Positions 8,867 through 17,637 of a stretch of DNA of 37,397 nt are shown here, piece by piece (the stretch's first letter is position 1; each line of letters begins with the position of its first letter). The notes below the pieces were generated by a model that saw only the letters and a list, made by a program, of their open reading frames with translations, was not told where the DNA came from and made no database searches. Source of the stretch: JBCCGE01 sp039029455 (GTDB taxonomy: Bacteria > Pseudomonadota > Gammaproteobacteria > Arenicellales > Poriferihabitantaceae); contig JBCCGE010000029.1 in NCBI GenBank assembly GCA_039029455.1, positions 1 through 37,397 on the forward strand. Direction: 5' to 3'. Position numbers and translations under genes: made by a program.

Positions 8867-8880
8867 ACCAATTTATTGGT
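8867..8880. promoter_or_regulatory. Palindrome in the mutS-fdxA gap
   Basis: A perfect 6-bp inverted repeat, ACCAAT-TT-ATTGGT, lies about 35 bases upstream (minus-strand sense) of the candidate fdxA -10 box. The position would suit an operator or activator site. No known regulator consensus is recognised and the arms are short. Confidence 0.25.
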
Positions 8881-8921
8881 TTAAGTGCAAACGGGGGCTT
8901 GCAGCAACCGGACAGTATCCG

Positions 8922-11504
8922 CTATTTTTTGCTTAGCTGGGACAGTTCATAGAGGAGATCAAGAGCCTGTCTCGGTGAGAGTTCGTCGAGTTCCGTGTGT
9001 TCGAGCCGAGAAACAACGGCCTGATGGTGAGGGTTTTGGTCGCCAAACAGGCTGGATTGCAGTGCTCTGTCTGCGTTTAGTGTGTCCAGGCCGATGTAGC
9101 TCGTCTCCAGCTGGCGCAGTTTTTCCCGGGCTGACGCGATGACGTCGTCGGGCAGACCGGCGAGCCGGGCGACCTGCAGGCCGTAACTCTGACTGGCCGC
9201 ACCGGGTTTTACACTGTACAAAAATACAATATCTTTACCATGTTCACGGGCATCCAGATGCACATTACTTGCGGCGGACAGGTTTTCAGCGAGTCCCGTC
9301 AGTTCAAAGTAGTGGGTCGAAAAAAGGGTAAATGCCCGCACAGATTCGGCCAGTGACGTGGCGCAGGCCCAGGCCAGAGCGAGTCCGTCAAATGTACTTG
9401 TCCCTCGACCGATTTCGTCAACCAATACCAGACTATTGTCGGTCGCGTTCCGGATAATGTGGGCCATTTCGGTCATCTCGACCATGAAAGTTGACCTTCC
9501 GCCGGCCAGATCATCCCCGGCACCGATTCGTGTAAATATGCGATCGAGCGGTCCAAACATTGCTCTGTCAGCGGGCACAAAACTTCCGGCATGCGCGAGC
9601 ATGGTTATGACGGCGACCTGACGCATATAGGTGCTCTTGCCGCCCATATTTGGCCCGGTAATCATCTGCATCCGATGCGCCGGTGTAAGCCGGGTGCTGT
9701 TGGCAATAAATTGCCCCTCCAGAACCCTGTCGACGACCGGATGTCGACCATTGAGAATTTCGATTTGAGCCTCTTCTCGCAGTTCAGGGCGGGCCAGTCT
9801 GAGTGATATTGCGCGCTCCGCCAGATTCTGCTGACAGTCAAGTACGGCCAATGCTTTGGCAACTTCCAGCAGAACCGTAATCGGCTCGGCCAGTTTTTCG
9901 AGCAAGTCCTGATACAGCCATTTTTCCCGGGCAAGCGCTTTGGATTTTGCGCTCAGGATTTTTTCCTCAAACGATTTTAATTCTTCCGTAACGAACCGCT
10001 CCGCATTCTTCATCGTTTGCCGTCGGATGTAGTTTTCCGGGATCAGCTCGCTTTGGGATCGAGGCAGTTCAATATAGTAGCCGTGAACGCGATTAAATTT
10101 GACTTTAAGTGAGGTCAGACCCGTTTGGGTTTTCTCCCTGTTTTCAAGTTCAATCAGAAACTGTCCGGCGTCTCGCTGCAGCAACCGAAATTCCCGGAGC
10201 TCGGAATCGTAGTCGTCCCTCAACACACCACCCTCACGAATCACACTTGGCGGCTCGTCAATAACGGCTTGTTGAAGCAAATTAACAATGGCATCCTGCG
10301 GAGTGAGTTTTTTCGACAGTTCCTGAAGTGAAGACACTTCTGTATCCTGCAGTGCCGTGTGAAGAGCGGGCAGAACGGTCAGCCCATCCCGCAATCGGAT
10401 CAGGTCTCGCGGGCGTGCTGAACCGAGTGAGACCCGCGCCAGAATTCTCTCCATATCACCGCACGGTTTGAGATTTTCGCTGAATTGCTCGAATCGATAT
10501 TCCGCCATCAACCAGTCAATGGCGTCGTACTGTCGATTAAGTTTATGGTGGTCTCTTGTCGGATTAAGAAATTCCCTGCGCAGCGTGCGCGCGCCCATAG
10601 GGGTTGCGCATTTGTCAAACAGTGAGATCAGCGAGTGATCACCGGACGCACTCGACTCCGGCTCGATCTCCAGATTTTTGCGCGTGATTTCATCGAGCAG
10701 CATGCGATCATCCTGTCGGTGAAACCTGATGCCACGAATGTGCTGCAGGGTGCTGCCGTGCAGATCTTTGAGATACTGGACCAGAGCGCCCGCTGCGCGC
10801 GTTGCAACCGGATATTTATCGCATTCAAAAGCGGTCAGATCGTGTGTGGCAAAGGTCTCGCACAACAGGTGCTGGCAGCGATCGACATCGCCGTACCATT
10901 CGGGCAGGCAGCTCGATGGGGCAAAATTCACGGCTGCGGAGTTGTTCTGCAGGCCGAGAACCTCCGATGCGTTCAATCTGGCAAGCTCGTCATCGATCTG
11001 ACCGGAATGTTCAAGCTCATATCCATCAAACCGTCCGCTGGAGACTTCCAGTGTTGCAATGCCGATTCGGTCCTCAGTCTCAACGACAACCGCAGTGAGG
11101 TTCTGCTGCCGGTCATTGAGTAAATTTTCTTCGGTCAGTGTGCCCGGTGTGATCACTCTGACGACTTTTCTTTCAACCGGCCCTTTGCTGGTGGATGGGT
11201 CCCCAATCTGTTCACAGATTGCGACGGATTGCCGCAGCTTGACCAGTTTTGCAAGATACTGATCAACACTGTGAAATGGCACGCCCGCCATTGGTATTGG
11301 CGCGCCGGAAGATTTGCCGCGCGCCGTTAATGTGATGTCGAGCAGACCCGCCGCTTGTTCCGCATCCTCATAAAAAAGCTCATAGAAATCACCCATGCGG
11401 TAAAACACCAGCGTGTCCGGATATTCAGACTTGATGGTGAGGTACTGCCGCATCATCGGAGTGTGACCGGACAGGGCTTTTCCACTCAGGTGACTGGTTT
11501 TCAT
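8922..11504 (-). CDS. mutS: DNA mismatch repair protein MutS
   Basis: MutS recognises mismatched bases and recruits MutL. HTPMMRQYLTIKSEYPDTLVFYRMGDFYELFYEDA carries the mismatch-reading Phe-x-Glu context (GDFYELF). The Walker A motif GPNMGGKST is near residue 615, followed by DEIGRGTSTFDG (Walker B) and FSTHYFELT. The C-terminus has the helix-turn-helix dimer segment with ARLAGLPDDVI. I chose ATG 11504, which leaves 13 residues before HTPMM as in other MutS proteins (860 aa in total). An in-frame GTG at 11555 would add 17 residues and cannot be excluded. suhB lies 26 bases upstream of that GTG, so suhB-mutS may be co-transcribed. Confidence 0.95.
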   Translation of the reverse strand: MKTSHLSGKALSGHTPMMRQYLTIKSEYPDTLVFYRMGDFYELFYEDAEQAAGLLDITLTARGKSSGAPIPMAGVPFHSVDQYLAKLVKLRQSVAICEQIGDPSTSKGPVERKVVRVITPGTLTEENLLNDRQQNLTAVVVETEDRIGIATLEVSSGRFDGYELEHSGQIDDELARLNASEVLGLQNNSAAVNFAPSSCLPEWYGDVDRCQHLLCETFATHDLTAFECDKYPVATRAAGALVQYLKDLHGSTLQHIRGIRFHRQDDRMLLDEITRKNLEIEPESSASGDHSLISLFDKCATPMGARTLRREFLNPTRDHHKLNRQYDAIDWLMAEYRFEQFSENLKPCGDMERILARVSLGSARPRDLIRLRDGLTVLPALHTALQDTEVSSLQELSKKLTPQDAIVNLLQQAVIDEPPSVIREGGVLRDDYDSELREFRLLQRDAGQFLIELENREKTQTGLTSLKVKFNRVHGYYIELPRSQSELIPENYIRRQTMKNAERFVTEELKSFEEKILSAKSKALAREKWLYQDLLEKLAEPITVLLEVAKALAVLDCQQNLAERAISLRLARPELREEAQIEILNGRHPVVDRVLEGQFIANSTRLTPAHRMQMITGPNMGGKSTYMRQVAVITMLAHAGSFVPADRAMFGPLDRIFTRIGAGDDLAGGRSTFMVEMTEMAHIIRNATDNSLVLVDEIGRGTSTFDGLALAWACATSLAESVRAFTLFSTHYFELTGLAENLSAASNVHLDAREHGKDIVFLYSVKPGAASQSYGLQVARLAGLPDDVIASAREKLRQLETSYIGLDTLNADRALQSSLFGDQNPHHQAVVSRLEHTELDELSPRQALDLLYELSQLSKK

Positions 11505-11581
11505 TCGACCGGTTTCGGTAGACTCGTCGGGCTTAGATTGAGAGTCGTTTTGCACAGTTTAAACTGCAGAGATTCCCGGTG

Positions 11582-12403
11582 CTATGCGCCCGACCCTGAG
11601 TCCTTGTCCAGTCGGGATCTTATGCTGGCCAGTACGTCAGTAAACAGTTTCTGGTTTGCGCTGACGATGTTGCCTGATTCCAAAAACAACTGATCTCCAG
11701 CGTAGTCAGACACCAGACCGCCGGCTTCTCTCACCATCAGCGCCCCGGCTGCAATATCCCAACTCTGCAGAGTTGGCTGCCAGTATGCGTCGAGTCGACC
11801 GCAGGCGACGTATGCGAGGTTCAGCGCAGCGGATCCACTGCTTCGGATATCGCTGATTCTTGGGGCGATTGCACCCAGTACGCTCACCGCACTTGCAAGT
11901 TCGGCGGGCTTCCACACTGGCAGTTCAGTCGCGATCAGTGCATGGGACAAACGTCCCTGACCGGAAACCCGTATTCGTCGGTTGTTCAGCTGAGCGCCGT
12001 GCCCGCGGCTTGTTGTAAACAGCTCGTCCCGGATCGGATCAAAAATGACGCCATATTCAAGCCGCCCCTTTATTTTGATCGCGATAGATACACAAAAGTG
12101 TCCGTGCCCGTGCAGGTAGTTGTTGGTACCGTCCAGAGGATCAATAATCCACTCGATCTCATCGTCCGCGTCCTCGGTTGGAGACAGGGAAGTACCCGAT
12201 TCTTCAGCCAGAATGCGATGGTTTGGGTACAAATAGTGAATAGTGTCAACGATGTCAGATTCCGCCATCCGATCAACTTCGCTGACAAAATCATTGCGGC
12301 CCTTGGTTTCTACTTTTATCTGATCCAGTCTGTCCTGATAGCGGACGAGGAGTGCACCGGCACGTCGGGCGGCTTTTACGGCGAGATTCAGTAGAGGATC
12401 CAT
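11582..12403 (-). CDS. suhB: Inositol-1-monophosphatase family protein SuhB
   Basis: This is a Mg2+-dependent phosphatase of the inositol monophosphatase fold. In E. coli SuhB also joins rRNA antitermination complexes. Metal-site motifs are present: ILAEESG (E67, E68), IDPLDGTNNYLHG (D88, D91) and the C-terminal WDIAAGALMVREAGG. The length of 273 aa is near the E. coli protein (267 aa). The gene starts at ATG 12403, divergent from trmJ with a 161-base gap, the conserved gammaproteobacterial arrangement, which is why I prefer SuhB over CysQ or a generic monophosphatase. Confidence 0.92.
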   Translation of the reverse strand: MDPLLNLAVKAARRAGALLVRYQDRLDQIKVETKGRNDFVSEVDRMAESDIVDTIHYLYPNHRILAEESGTSLSPTEDADDEIEWIIDPLDGTNNYLHGHGHFCVSIAIKIKGRLEYGVIFDPIRDELFTTSRGHGAQLNNRRIRVSGQGRLSHALIATELPVWKPAELASAVSVLGAIAPRISDIRSSGSAALNLAYVACGRLDAYWQPTLQSWDIAAGALMVREAGGLVSDYAGDQLFLESGNIVSANQKLFTDVLASIRSRLDKDSGSGA

Positions 12404-12564
12404 GGATATTCGTTCGGGCGGCGGTTCAGAATCTGGCGGCAGGTTTCGGGTTTTAAGGATGGGAGCAGGTGGACCAGCACGGAATCAACAGCCAGCTTTT
12501 GTAGAGCAAAGTAATTCCGAAGCGGGCTTTTCACCACCCGGTCGGCTCGGGCAGAATCACGCGC

Positions 12565-13284
12565 ATGCAATCAATTGATTATATCCGAGTCGTGCTCGTG
12601 GAGCCTACACATCCGGGCAACATTGGAGCCACAGCCCGCGCGATGGCAAATTTTGGATTCCATTCGTTGCATCTCGTGAGACCACATCGATTTCCAGACG
12701 AGATCGCAGTCGCCCGTGCTGCAGGTGCTGACCACATTCTGCATTCAGCCGTGGTTCACGACTCCCTCGACGAGGCGTTGCGGGGATGTCGAACGGTAGT
12801 TGGCTCCACAGCGCGTGATCGGGAGATTCAATGGCCGGTGCAGTCCCCTGAAACATGCATGAGCGCACTGGGTGACGGCTCCGTGGGTCCGGTCGCGTTG
12901 GTGTTCGGTCGGGAAAGCAGCGGACTGACAAACGACGAACTTGAGCGATGCCAGATTTTGGTCCGCATTCCGGTCAATCCGGAATTTTCGTCGCTGAATC
13001 TGGGCTCTGCTGTAACAGTGCTTTTGTATGAATTGCGCAAGCAAATGAGCGACGTCGATGTAGAAAGTAGCTCTTCAGAGCCTCTGGCTGTTGCCGAAGA
13101 CGTGCGTCGGCTTCTTGAGCACTTTGACTGCGTTCTTCGGCAAATTGAATTTAGTGACGGTCGTTCCGGAAAGTTGAATCGAAAGCTCACTCGACTGTTC
13201 GCTCGAACTCGTTTGTACGCGCAGGAAGTCAATATGCTGCGCGGAATCCTGAAGGCCGTTGAAAATAGATGCCGCAGGGAATAA
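12565..13284 (+). CDS. trmJ: tRNA (cytidine/uridine-2'-O-)-methyltransferase TrmJ
   Basis: TrmJ is a SPOUT-fold enzyme that 2'-O-methylates position 32 of several tRNAs using S-adenosylmethionine. Motif 1 is VEPTHPGNIGATARAMANFG (residues 12-31, with the conserved Asn and Arg). Motif 2 is LVFGRESSGLTNDE (112-125) and motif 3 the knot sequence PVNPEFSSLNLGSAV (136-150). A dimerising C-terminal helical segment follows. The length of 239 aa is typical of TrmJ (246 aa in E. coli). It is divergent from suhB. In E. coli trmJ is followed by iscR, but here an unrelated flavoprotein gene comes next, after a probable terminator. Confidence 0.94.
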   Translation: MQSIDYIRVVLVEPTHPGNIGATARAMANFGFHSLHLVRPHRFPDEIAVARAAGADHILHSAVVHDSLDEALRGCRTVVGSTARDREIQWPVQSPETCMSALGDGSVGPVALVFGRESSGLTNDELERCQILVRIPVNPEFSSLNLGSAVTVLLYELRKQMSDVDVESSSSEPLAVAEDVRRLLEHFDCVLRQIEFSDGRSGKLNRKLTRLFARTRLYAQEVNMLRGILKAVENRCRRE

Positions 13285-13295
13285 TCCGTGATTTG

Positions 13296-13316
13296 TGCGC
13301 ATTCGCGCAACTTTTT
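13296..13316 (+). terminator. Rho-independent terminator after trmJ
   Basis: A short hairpin, TGCGC-ATTC-GCGCA (13296-13309), begins 12 bases after the trmJ stop and is followed by T5 at 13312-13316. The stem is short but GC-rich with a 4-base loop, and it separates trmJ from the independently expressed flavoprotein gene. Confidence 0.5.
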
Positions 13317-13412
13317 AGAAAAAACAGGCAATTCGAAACCCTGAGCACGCTCGCGCTTTAATGTACAGTTCGCAGCAGAAATAAAACCCTGATCTATTTG
13401 GAGACTATTTAC

Positions 13413-15839
13413 ATGCAGAGCCAAGCCAAAGTTGTCATTGTTGGAGGCGGAATGATGGGCGCCAGTCTGTTATATCACCTGGCCGAAGAGGGGTGGACGG
13501 ACTGCCTGCTGATCGAAAAAGGCGAGTTGACGTCCGGCTCGACCTGGCACGCAGCCGGTCAGTGCCCAAATTTTATCGCCGATTACAACATGGCGAAGAT
13601 CCATGATTACGGAGTCCGTCTGTATCCAAAACTGGAAGAGATGACCGGCCAGTATGTCAGTTGGCATGGTCCCGGTGGTATTCGTTTTGCAACCACTCAG
13701 GCGGAAGTTGACTGGTTTCGGCATGTAGAAGGCGTCGGTAAGATGCTCGATTTCCATTGTGAGATTATTGATAAAGAAAAAATCAAGCAATTGAATCCGT
13801 TTGTAAACACCGATGGGGTTCTGGCAGGGGCCTGGACGGCTCACGATGGACACGTTGATCCTGCCGGAGTGTGTAATGCCATGGCCAAGGGGGCCCGACA
13901 ATTCGGTGCATCGATTGTGACCCGAAATCAGGTTCTGGACATTAATCAGCGTGAATCCGGTGAATGGGAGGTTGTGACCGAGCAAGGCACTGTGATGTGC
14001 GAACACGTCGTGAACGCAGCGGGTTGTTATGCGCGGCAGGTCAGCCAGATGGTGGGCACCGACATTCCGATAACCAACATGAAGCACACCTATATAGTGA
14101 CCGATGCTGTGGGGCAGTTCGAGGACAGAGATGAAGAAATGCCGGTGATGAGAGATCCGTATCCGTCCGCATACTATCGTCAGGAGCAAAAGTCCGGCTT
14201 GATCGGAATTTACGAAACTGCGAATTCGGAAGAATGCTGGACCCATCGAGGCGGCTGGCCGGAGTGGGATTCGGAAAATGAACTGTTTGATCCGGACTTT
14301 GAGAATCTCACAGTTTATCTTGAGCGAACGATGGAACGCATGCCGATTTGGGGAGATCTCGGCATCAAGCGTGTGGTTTGCGGCGCAATTCCGCATACGC
14401 CGGATGCCAATCCCTTTCTGGGGCCCGCTGAGGGACTGCATAATTTCTGGCACTGCAATGGCGCGTCTATTGGCATTGCCGCTGGCGCCGGTTGCGGAAA
14501 GTATCTTGCGCAATGGATGATCTACGGCGATGCCGAGATCAACATGGCGGGTCTCGATCCAAGACGATACAGTCAGTACGCGCCGGGTGATTACACCAAA
14601 GCCAAGTCCCATCAGGACTACGAACATATGTACGCGCTGCATCTGCCCGGCGAAGAGCGACCCGCCTCCCGAAAGACCCGAGTGACGCCGCTTTATGATC
14701 GCCTGCTGGAACAGGGCTGTGTGTACACCGAGGTTAACGGCTGGGAACGTCCGAAGTGGTTTTCACTCGATGGTCGCACAGAGGATATCGGTTTTGGCCG
14801 ACTCAACACCTTCGAAGTTGTTGCCGAGGAGTGCCGCGGAGTGCGTGAACGTGTCGGCGTTCTTGATCTTTCCAGCTTCGCTAAGTACGACATCGTGGGA
14901 TCTGATGCCGAGGCGTTTCTGAATCGGATTACTGCGAACAAGATGCCGCTGCGGGAAGGCGGAATCACCCTTACGCACTATCTGTCCGAGGCAGGCCGTA
15001 TCAATGGTGAATCGACCATTACCCGCCTTGGAGAAGGCCGCTACTACGCGCTGTCGGGCGCGGGAGCTGAGGACGCCGACTTCGATAACCTGATTCATAA
15101 AGTAGAACCAGGCGAGGACGTGACGGTCACCAGGATCACTGAGGACTGGGGCGTTCTGGTTCTCACCGGACCTCAGTCACGAGATGTTTTGGCCGGTCTG
15201 ACTGACGCTGATCTGTCAAATGATGGATTCCGATGGCTGACCGGACGCGAAATTGAGGTTGCCGGAATTCCTCTGCGTGCGCTTCGCGTTAATTACGTTG
15301 GTGAGCTCGGCTGGGAGCTCCACTGTCCGATGGATCGCCTGCTTGAGCTTTATGATGCAGTTTGGGCAGCCGGTCAGGACCACGGCATAGTGAACTTCGG
15401 TGCCTACGCTGTAAACTCACTGCGAATGGAGAAAGCGTATAAAGGATGGGGAGCCGAACTTACCAATGAGATCACCCTTGTCGAAGCCGACAGTGAACGA
15501 TTTTTCTCGACCAGGAAGGACGATTTTCTGGGTCGTGACGCTACCCTCAAAGTGCAGGCAGACGGCCCGAAAATTAAATTGGTGTATCTGGATGTGGACG
15601 CAAGTGAGCATGATGTGGCTGGTGGAGAAGCCGTGCTTGACGGTGAAAAAGCCATTGGTGTGACCACATCAGGTGGATACGGTCACAGTACCGGAAAGAG
15701 TCTCGGCTTCGCGTATGTTGATGCCGAGTATGCAGAGCCAGGCAAACAGTTTTCCATCCTGATCCTCGGTGAAAGCAGAACCGCAACCGTTCTTGATCAA
15801 CCGGTCTATGATCCAGCGGCGGAACGTTCAAGGATGTAG
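13413..15839 (+). CDS. FAD-dependent oxidoreductase fused to GcvT-type folate domain (dimethylglycine/sarcosine dehydrogenase-like)
   Basis: This 808-aa protein has an N-terminal DAO-type flavin domain and a C-terminal aminomethyltransferase domain from about residue 425. GGGMMGAS (11-18) is the dinucleotide-binding loop. STWHAAG places His46 where mitochondrial dimethylglycine and sarcosine dehydrogenases attach FAD covalently. The C-terminal half shows RVNYVGELGWELH and LRMEKAYKGWGAELT, typical of GcvT-like folate binding. Such enzymes demethylate methylated glycines and hand the carbon to tetrahydrofolate as methylene-THF. The exact substrate (dimethylglycine, sarcosine or other) cannot be read. 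I chose ATG 13413, preceded by GGAG at 13400-13403, over the in-frame TTG 13398. It fits the one-carbon genes further downstream. Confidence 0.85.
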   Translation: MQSQAKVVIVGGGMMGASLLYHLAEEGWTDCLLIEKGELTSGSTWHAAGQCPNFIADYNMAKIHDYGVRLYPKLEEMTGQYVSWHGPGGIRFATTQAEVDWFRHVEGVGKMLDFHCEIIDKEKIKQLNPFVNTDGVLAGAWTAHDGHVDPAGVCNAMAKGARQFGASIVTRNQVLDINQRESGEWEVVTEQGTVMCEHVVNAAGCYARQVSQMVGTDIPITNMKHTYIVTDAVGQFEDRDEEMPVMRDPYPSAYYRQEQKSGLIGIYETANSEECWTHRGGWPEWDSENELFDPDFENLTVYLERTMERMPIWGDLGIKRVVCGAIPHTPDANPFLGPAEGLHNFWHCNGASIGIAAGAGCGKYLAQWMIYGDAEINMAGLDPRRYSQYAPGDYTKAKSHQDYEHMYALHLPGEERPASRKTRVTPLYDRLLEQGCVYTEVNGWERPKWFSLDGRTEDIGFGRLNTFEVVAEECRGVRERVGVLDLSSFAKYDIVGSDAEAFLNRITANKMPLREGGITLTHYLSEAGRINGESTITRLGEGRYYALSGAGAEDADFDNLIHKVEPGEDVTVTRITEDWGVLVLTGPQSRDVLAGLTDADLSNDGFRWLTGREIEVAGIPLRALRVNYVGELGWELHCPMDRLLELYDAVWAAGQDHGIVNFGAYAVNSLRMEKAYKGWGAELTNEITLVEADSERFFSTRKDDFLGRDATLKVQADGPKIKLVYLDVDASEHDVAGGEAVLDGEKAIGVTTSGGYGHSTGKSLGFAYVDAEYAEPGKQFSILILGESRTATVLDQPVYDPAAERSRM

Positions 15840-15935
15840 CGCAGTCGTATTTGGTGGTGGGTTCGATTATCACCTCAGGGGTTAGGTCGGTTACATTAGG
15901 CTGCACAACTGCATCCTGACTCAAGATTTAAGTCC

Positions 15936-16661
15936 ATGGCAGATTCCATCGACAGTCCCCATACTAATACGCTGGGCCAGCCCATAGGGTTTCCGGTCCC
16001 GGACTGGAAACCGGCTAAAGTTCCGGGGGCAGGACCGCTGATCGGTGACTACTGCCGACTGGAGAAGGTCAACCTGGATGTGCACGGGGAGGATTTGTTT
16101 CATGCGTTTCTGCTCGACGAAGACGCTCGAAACTGGACTTATTTGCCCTATGGTCCCTTCGAAACGATGGAGCAATTCCGGAAATGGGTGCAACAGACGT
16201 GTTTGTCATCTGACCCATATTTTTATTCCGTGGTTGACCGACAGTCTGGACGCGCTGTCGGAATAGCGAGCTATCTGCGTATTAATCCGGCGGATGGTGT
16301 TGTTGAAGTCGGACACATTCACTTTTCTCCGCTCTGCCAACGCACTCGAATTGCTTCTGAGGCGATGTACCTGATGATGAAGCAGGTGTTTGAGGAGTGC
16401 GGATATCGTCGTTACGAGTGGAAATGTGATGCCCTGAATGCACCCTCCAGACGAGCCGCTGAGCGTTTGGGCTTTTCGTTTGAAGGCGTATTCCGGCAAT
16501 TAACGATGTACAAGAATCGCAATCGCGATACCGCCTGGTTTGCGATGGTCGATGCCGAATGGCCCCGAATCAGAAATGGATTCAGTCAGTGGTTATCGAG
16601 CGACAATTTTGATTCAGAGGGGCGGCAAAAAAGATCGCTTGAAGCGTGCAGAACCTGCTAG
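15936..16661 (+). CDS. GNAT-family N-acetyltransferase (RimJ/RimL-like)
   Basis: This is a 241-aa acetyltransferase of the larger RimJ/RimL-like GNAT group. After ~45 N-terminal residues with no clear match, the core runs from GDYCRLEKVNL to about residue 215. Signs are WTYLPYGPFETMEQFRKW, GIASYLRINPADGVVEVGHIHFSP (the central strand motif) and the late motif NAPSRRAAERLGFSFEGVFRQ, where the AAERLGFxxEG pattern is typical of this family. The acetyl-CoA loop (QRTRIASEAMYLM) replaces the canonical Q/RxxGxG/A with a less regular version, as RimJ-like members often do. The substrate is unknown. It lies 96 bases after the flavoprotein gene and 64 bases before the SDR gene on the same strand. Confidence 0.8.
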   Translation: MADSIDSPHTNTLGQPIGFPVPDWKPAKVPGAGPLIGDYCRLEKVNLDVHGEDLFHAFLLDEDARNWTYLPYGPFETMEQFRKWVQQTCLSSDPYFYSVVDRQSGRAVGIASYLRINPADGVVEVGHIHFSPLCQRTRIASEAMYLMMKQVFEECGYRRYEWKCDALNAPSRRAAERLGFSFEGVFRQLTMYKNRNRDTAWFAMVDAEWPRIRNGFSQWLSSDNFDSEGRQKRSLEACRTC

Positions 16662-16725
16662 AACGAATTCCCGCAAAGTATCAGACAGAGCGGGATTAAG
16701 ACCGTCAATAGTGATTCAAGGTGAT

Positions 16726-17484
16726 ATGGGTACTCGGCTCGACGACAAAGTTGCACTGATTACGGGTGGCAGACAGGGCATCGGTCGCGCCATTGTGGAG
16801 CAGTTTCTTAGTGCGGGCGCGGCGGTGGCTACATGCGGTCGAGGGCCGAGGCCGGACGATCTCGACACTAGGATTCAGTGGACGACCTGTGATGTGTCCG
16901 ATGTCCAGTCTGTACGATCAACGATCGGAGATGTTGTAGAGCGATCAGGGCATCTCGATATTCTGGTGAACAACGCCGGTGTTCAAATAGAAAAAACGGT
17001 TGTTGACACTACGGACGATGACTGGGATCGGCTCACCGGGGCCAATATGAAAGGGGTTTTTCTGATGTGCAGGGAGAGCATTCCGCGGATTCGAGACGGT
17101 GGTTCGATTATTAATATTGGTTCAATCTCTGCAAATGTTGCGGATCCCGGCCTTGCTGTTTACAACGCCAGCAAAGGTTTTGTTCACAGTCTGACGCGCT
17201 CAATCGCGGTTGATCATGGACCTGGCATTCGGTGCAATGCCATAAGTCCTGGTTGGATTTTGACAGAAATGGCTGACGCCGCGTTTGCCGTGGCCGCTGA
17301 TCCTGAGCGCGCTAAAGACGATGCACTGCAACGTCATCCGTCCGGTCGAATGGGGAGACCGCGGGATATCGCACAAATGGCGCTGTGGCTCGCTTCCGAT
17401 CAGTCTGAATTTGTTACCGGCCAGTGTTATGTGGTCGACGGTGGCATGACTGCGGCTTCGCCCCTGAACCCGGCACTGTTCTGA
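16726..17484 (+). CDS. Short-chain dehydrogenase/reductase
   Basis: This classical SDR (252 aa) uses NAD(P)(H) to oxidise or reduce an unknown alcohol/ketone. Key motifs are the nucleotide loop TGGRQGIG (residues 13-20), NNAG (82-85), the catalytic Ser near 133-135 (IGSIS) and Tyr146-x-x-x-Lys150 (YNASK), then SPGWILTEM and the C-terminal VTGQCYVVDGGM. I chose ATG 16726 because the family starts about ten residues before the TG loop and AAGG lies just upstream. The frame continues 62 codons further upstream, but that stretch overlaps the GNAT gene and is not SDR-like. It converges with the minus-strand GNAT gene, and a MITE-like element fills the gap. Confidence 0.9.
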   Translation: MGTRLDDKVALITGGRQGIGRAIVEQFLSAGAAVATCGRGPRPDDLDTRIQWTTCDVSDVQSVRSTIGDVVERSGHLDILVNNAGVQIEKTVVDTTDDDWDRLTGANMKGVFLMCRESIPRIRDGGSIINIGSISANVADPGLAVYNASKGFVHSLTRSIAVDHGPGIRCNAISPGWILTEMADAAFAVAADPERAKDDALQRHPSGRMGRPRDIAQMALWLASDQSEFVTGQCYVVDGGMTAASPLNPALF

Positions 17485-17494
17485 TCGTCGGTCA

Positions 17495-17629
17495 AGCAGG
17501 CTGTTGAAATACGTTATCGTGGCAGGTTATGCAAGGCAAACATTGGTGAAAAAGCACGCAGTAAATGAGCATTTTGAGCCAATCTTTAACGCCGCAGAAA
17601 CCACGCAGATAGTTTTTCAACAGCCTGCT
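17495..17629. mobile_element. MITE-like element or insertion-sequence remnant
   Basis: A 135-base non-coding element fills nearly the whole gap between two convergent genes. Its ends are perfect 15-bp inverted repeats, AGCAGGCTGTTGAAA (17495-17509) and TTTCAACAGCCTGCT (17615-17629). The repeat continues imperfectly inward (CGTGG at 17518-17522 with CCACG at 17601-17605), so the whole element could fold into one long hairpin. It holds no open frame for a transposase. I cannot see a convincing target-site duplication. The CAGGCTGTTGAAA-type end resembles termini of IS-related repeats found scattered in proteobacterial genomes, a resemblance from memory rather than a search. It may also end transcription from both sides. 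Confidence 0.6.
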
Positions 17630-17637
17630 AAATCGGG

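Noticed and set aside
12404..12564. A small minus-strand gene in the suhB-trmJ gap
   Set aside because: A 60-codon frame exists, but it has no family match or ribosome-binding site. The region is better seen as the shared promoter region of divergent genes, in which I recognise no clear boxes.
13470..14642. A 390-codon open frame on the minus strand inside the flavoprotein gene
   Set aside because: It lies wholly antisense to a well-conserved enzyme, shows no family motif and is explained by codon bias of the real gene.
16540..16725. A 62-codon N-terminal extension of the SDR protein
   Set aside because: It overlaps the upstream GNAT gene, is not SDR-like, and ATG 16726 has a ribosome-binding site and the right distance to the nucleotide loop.
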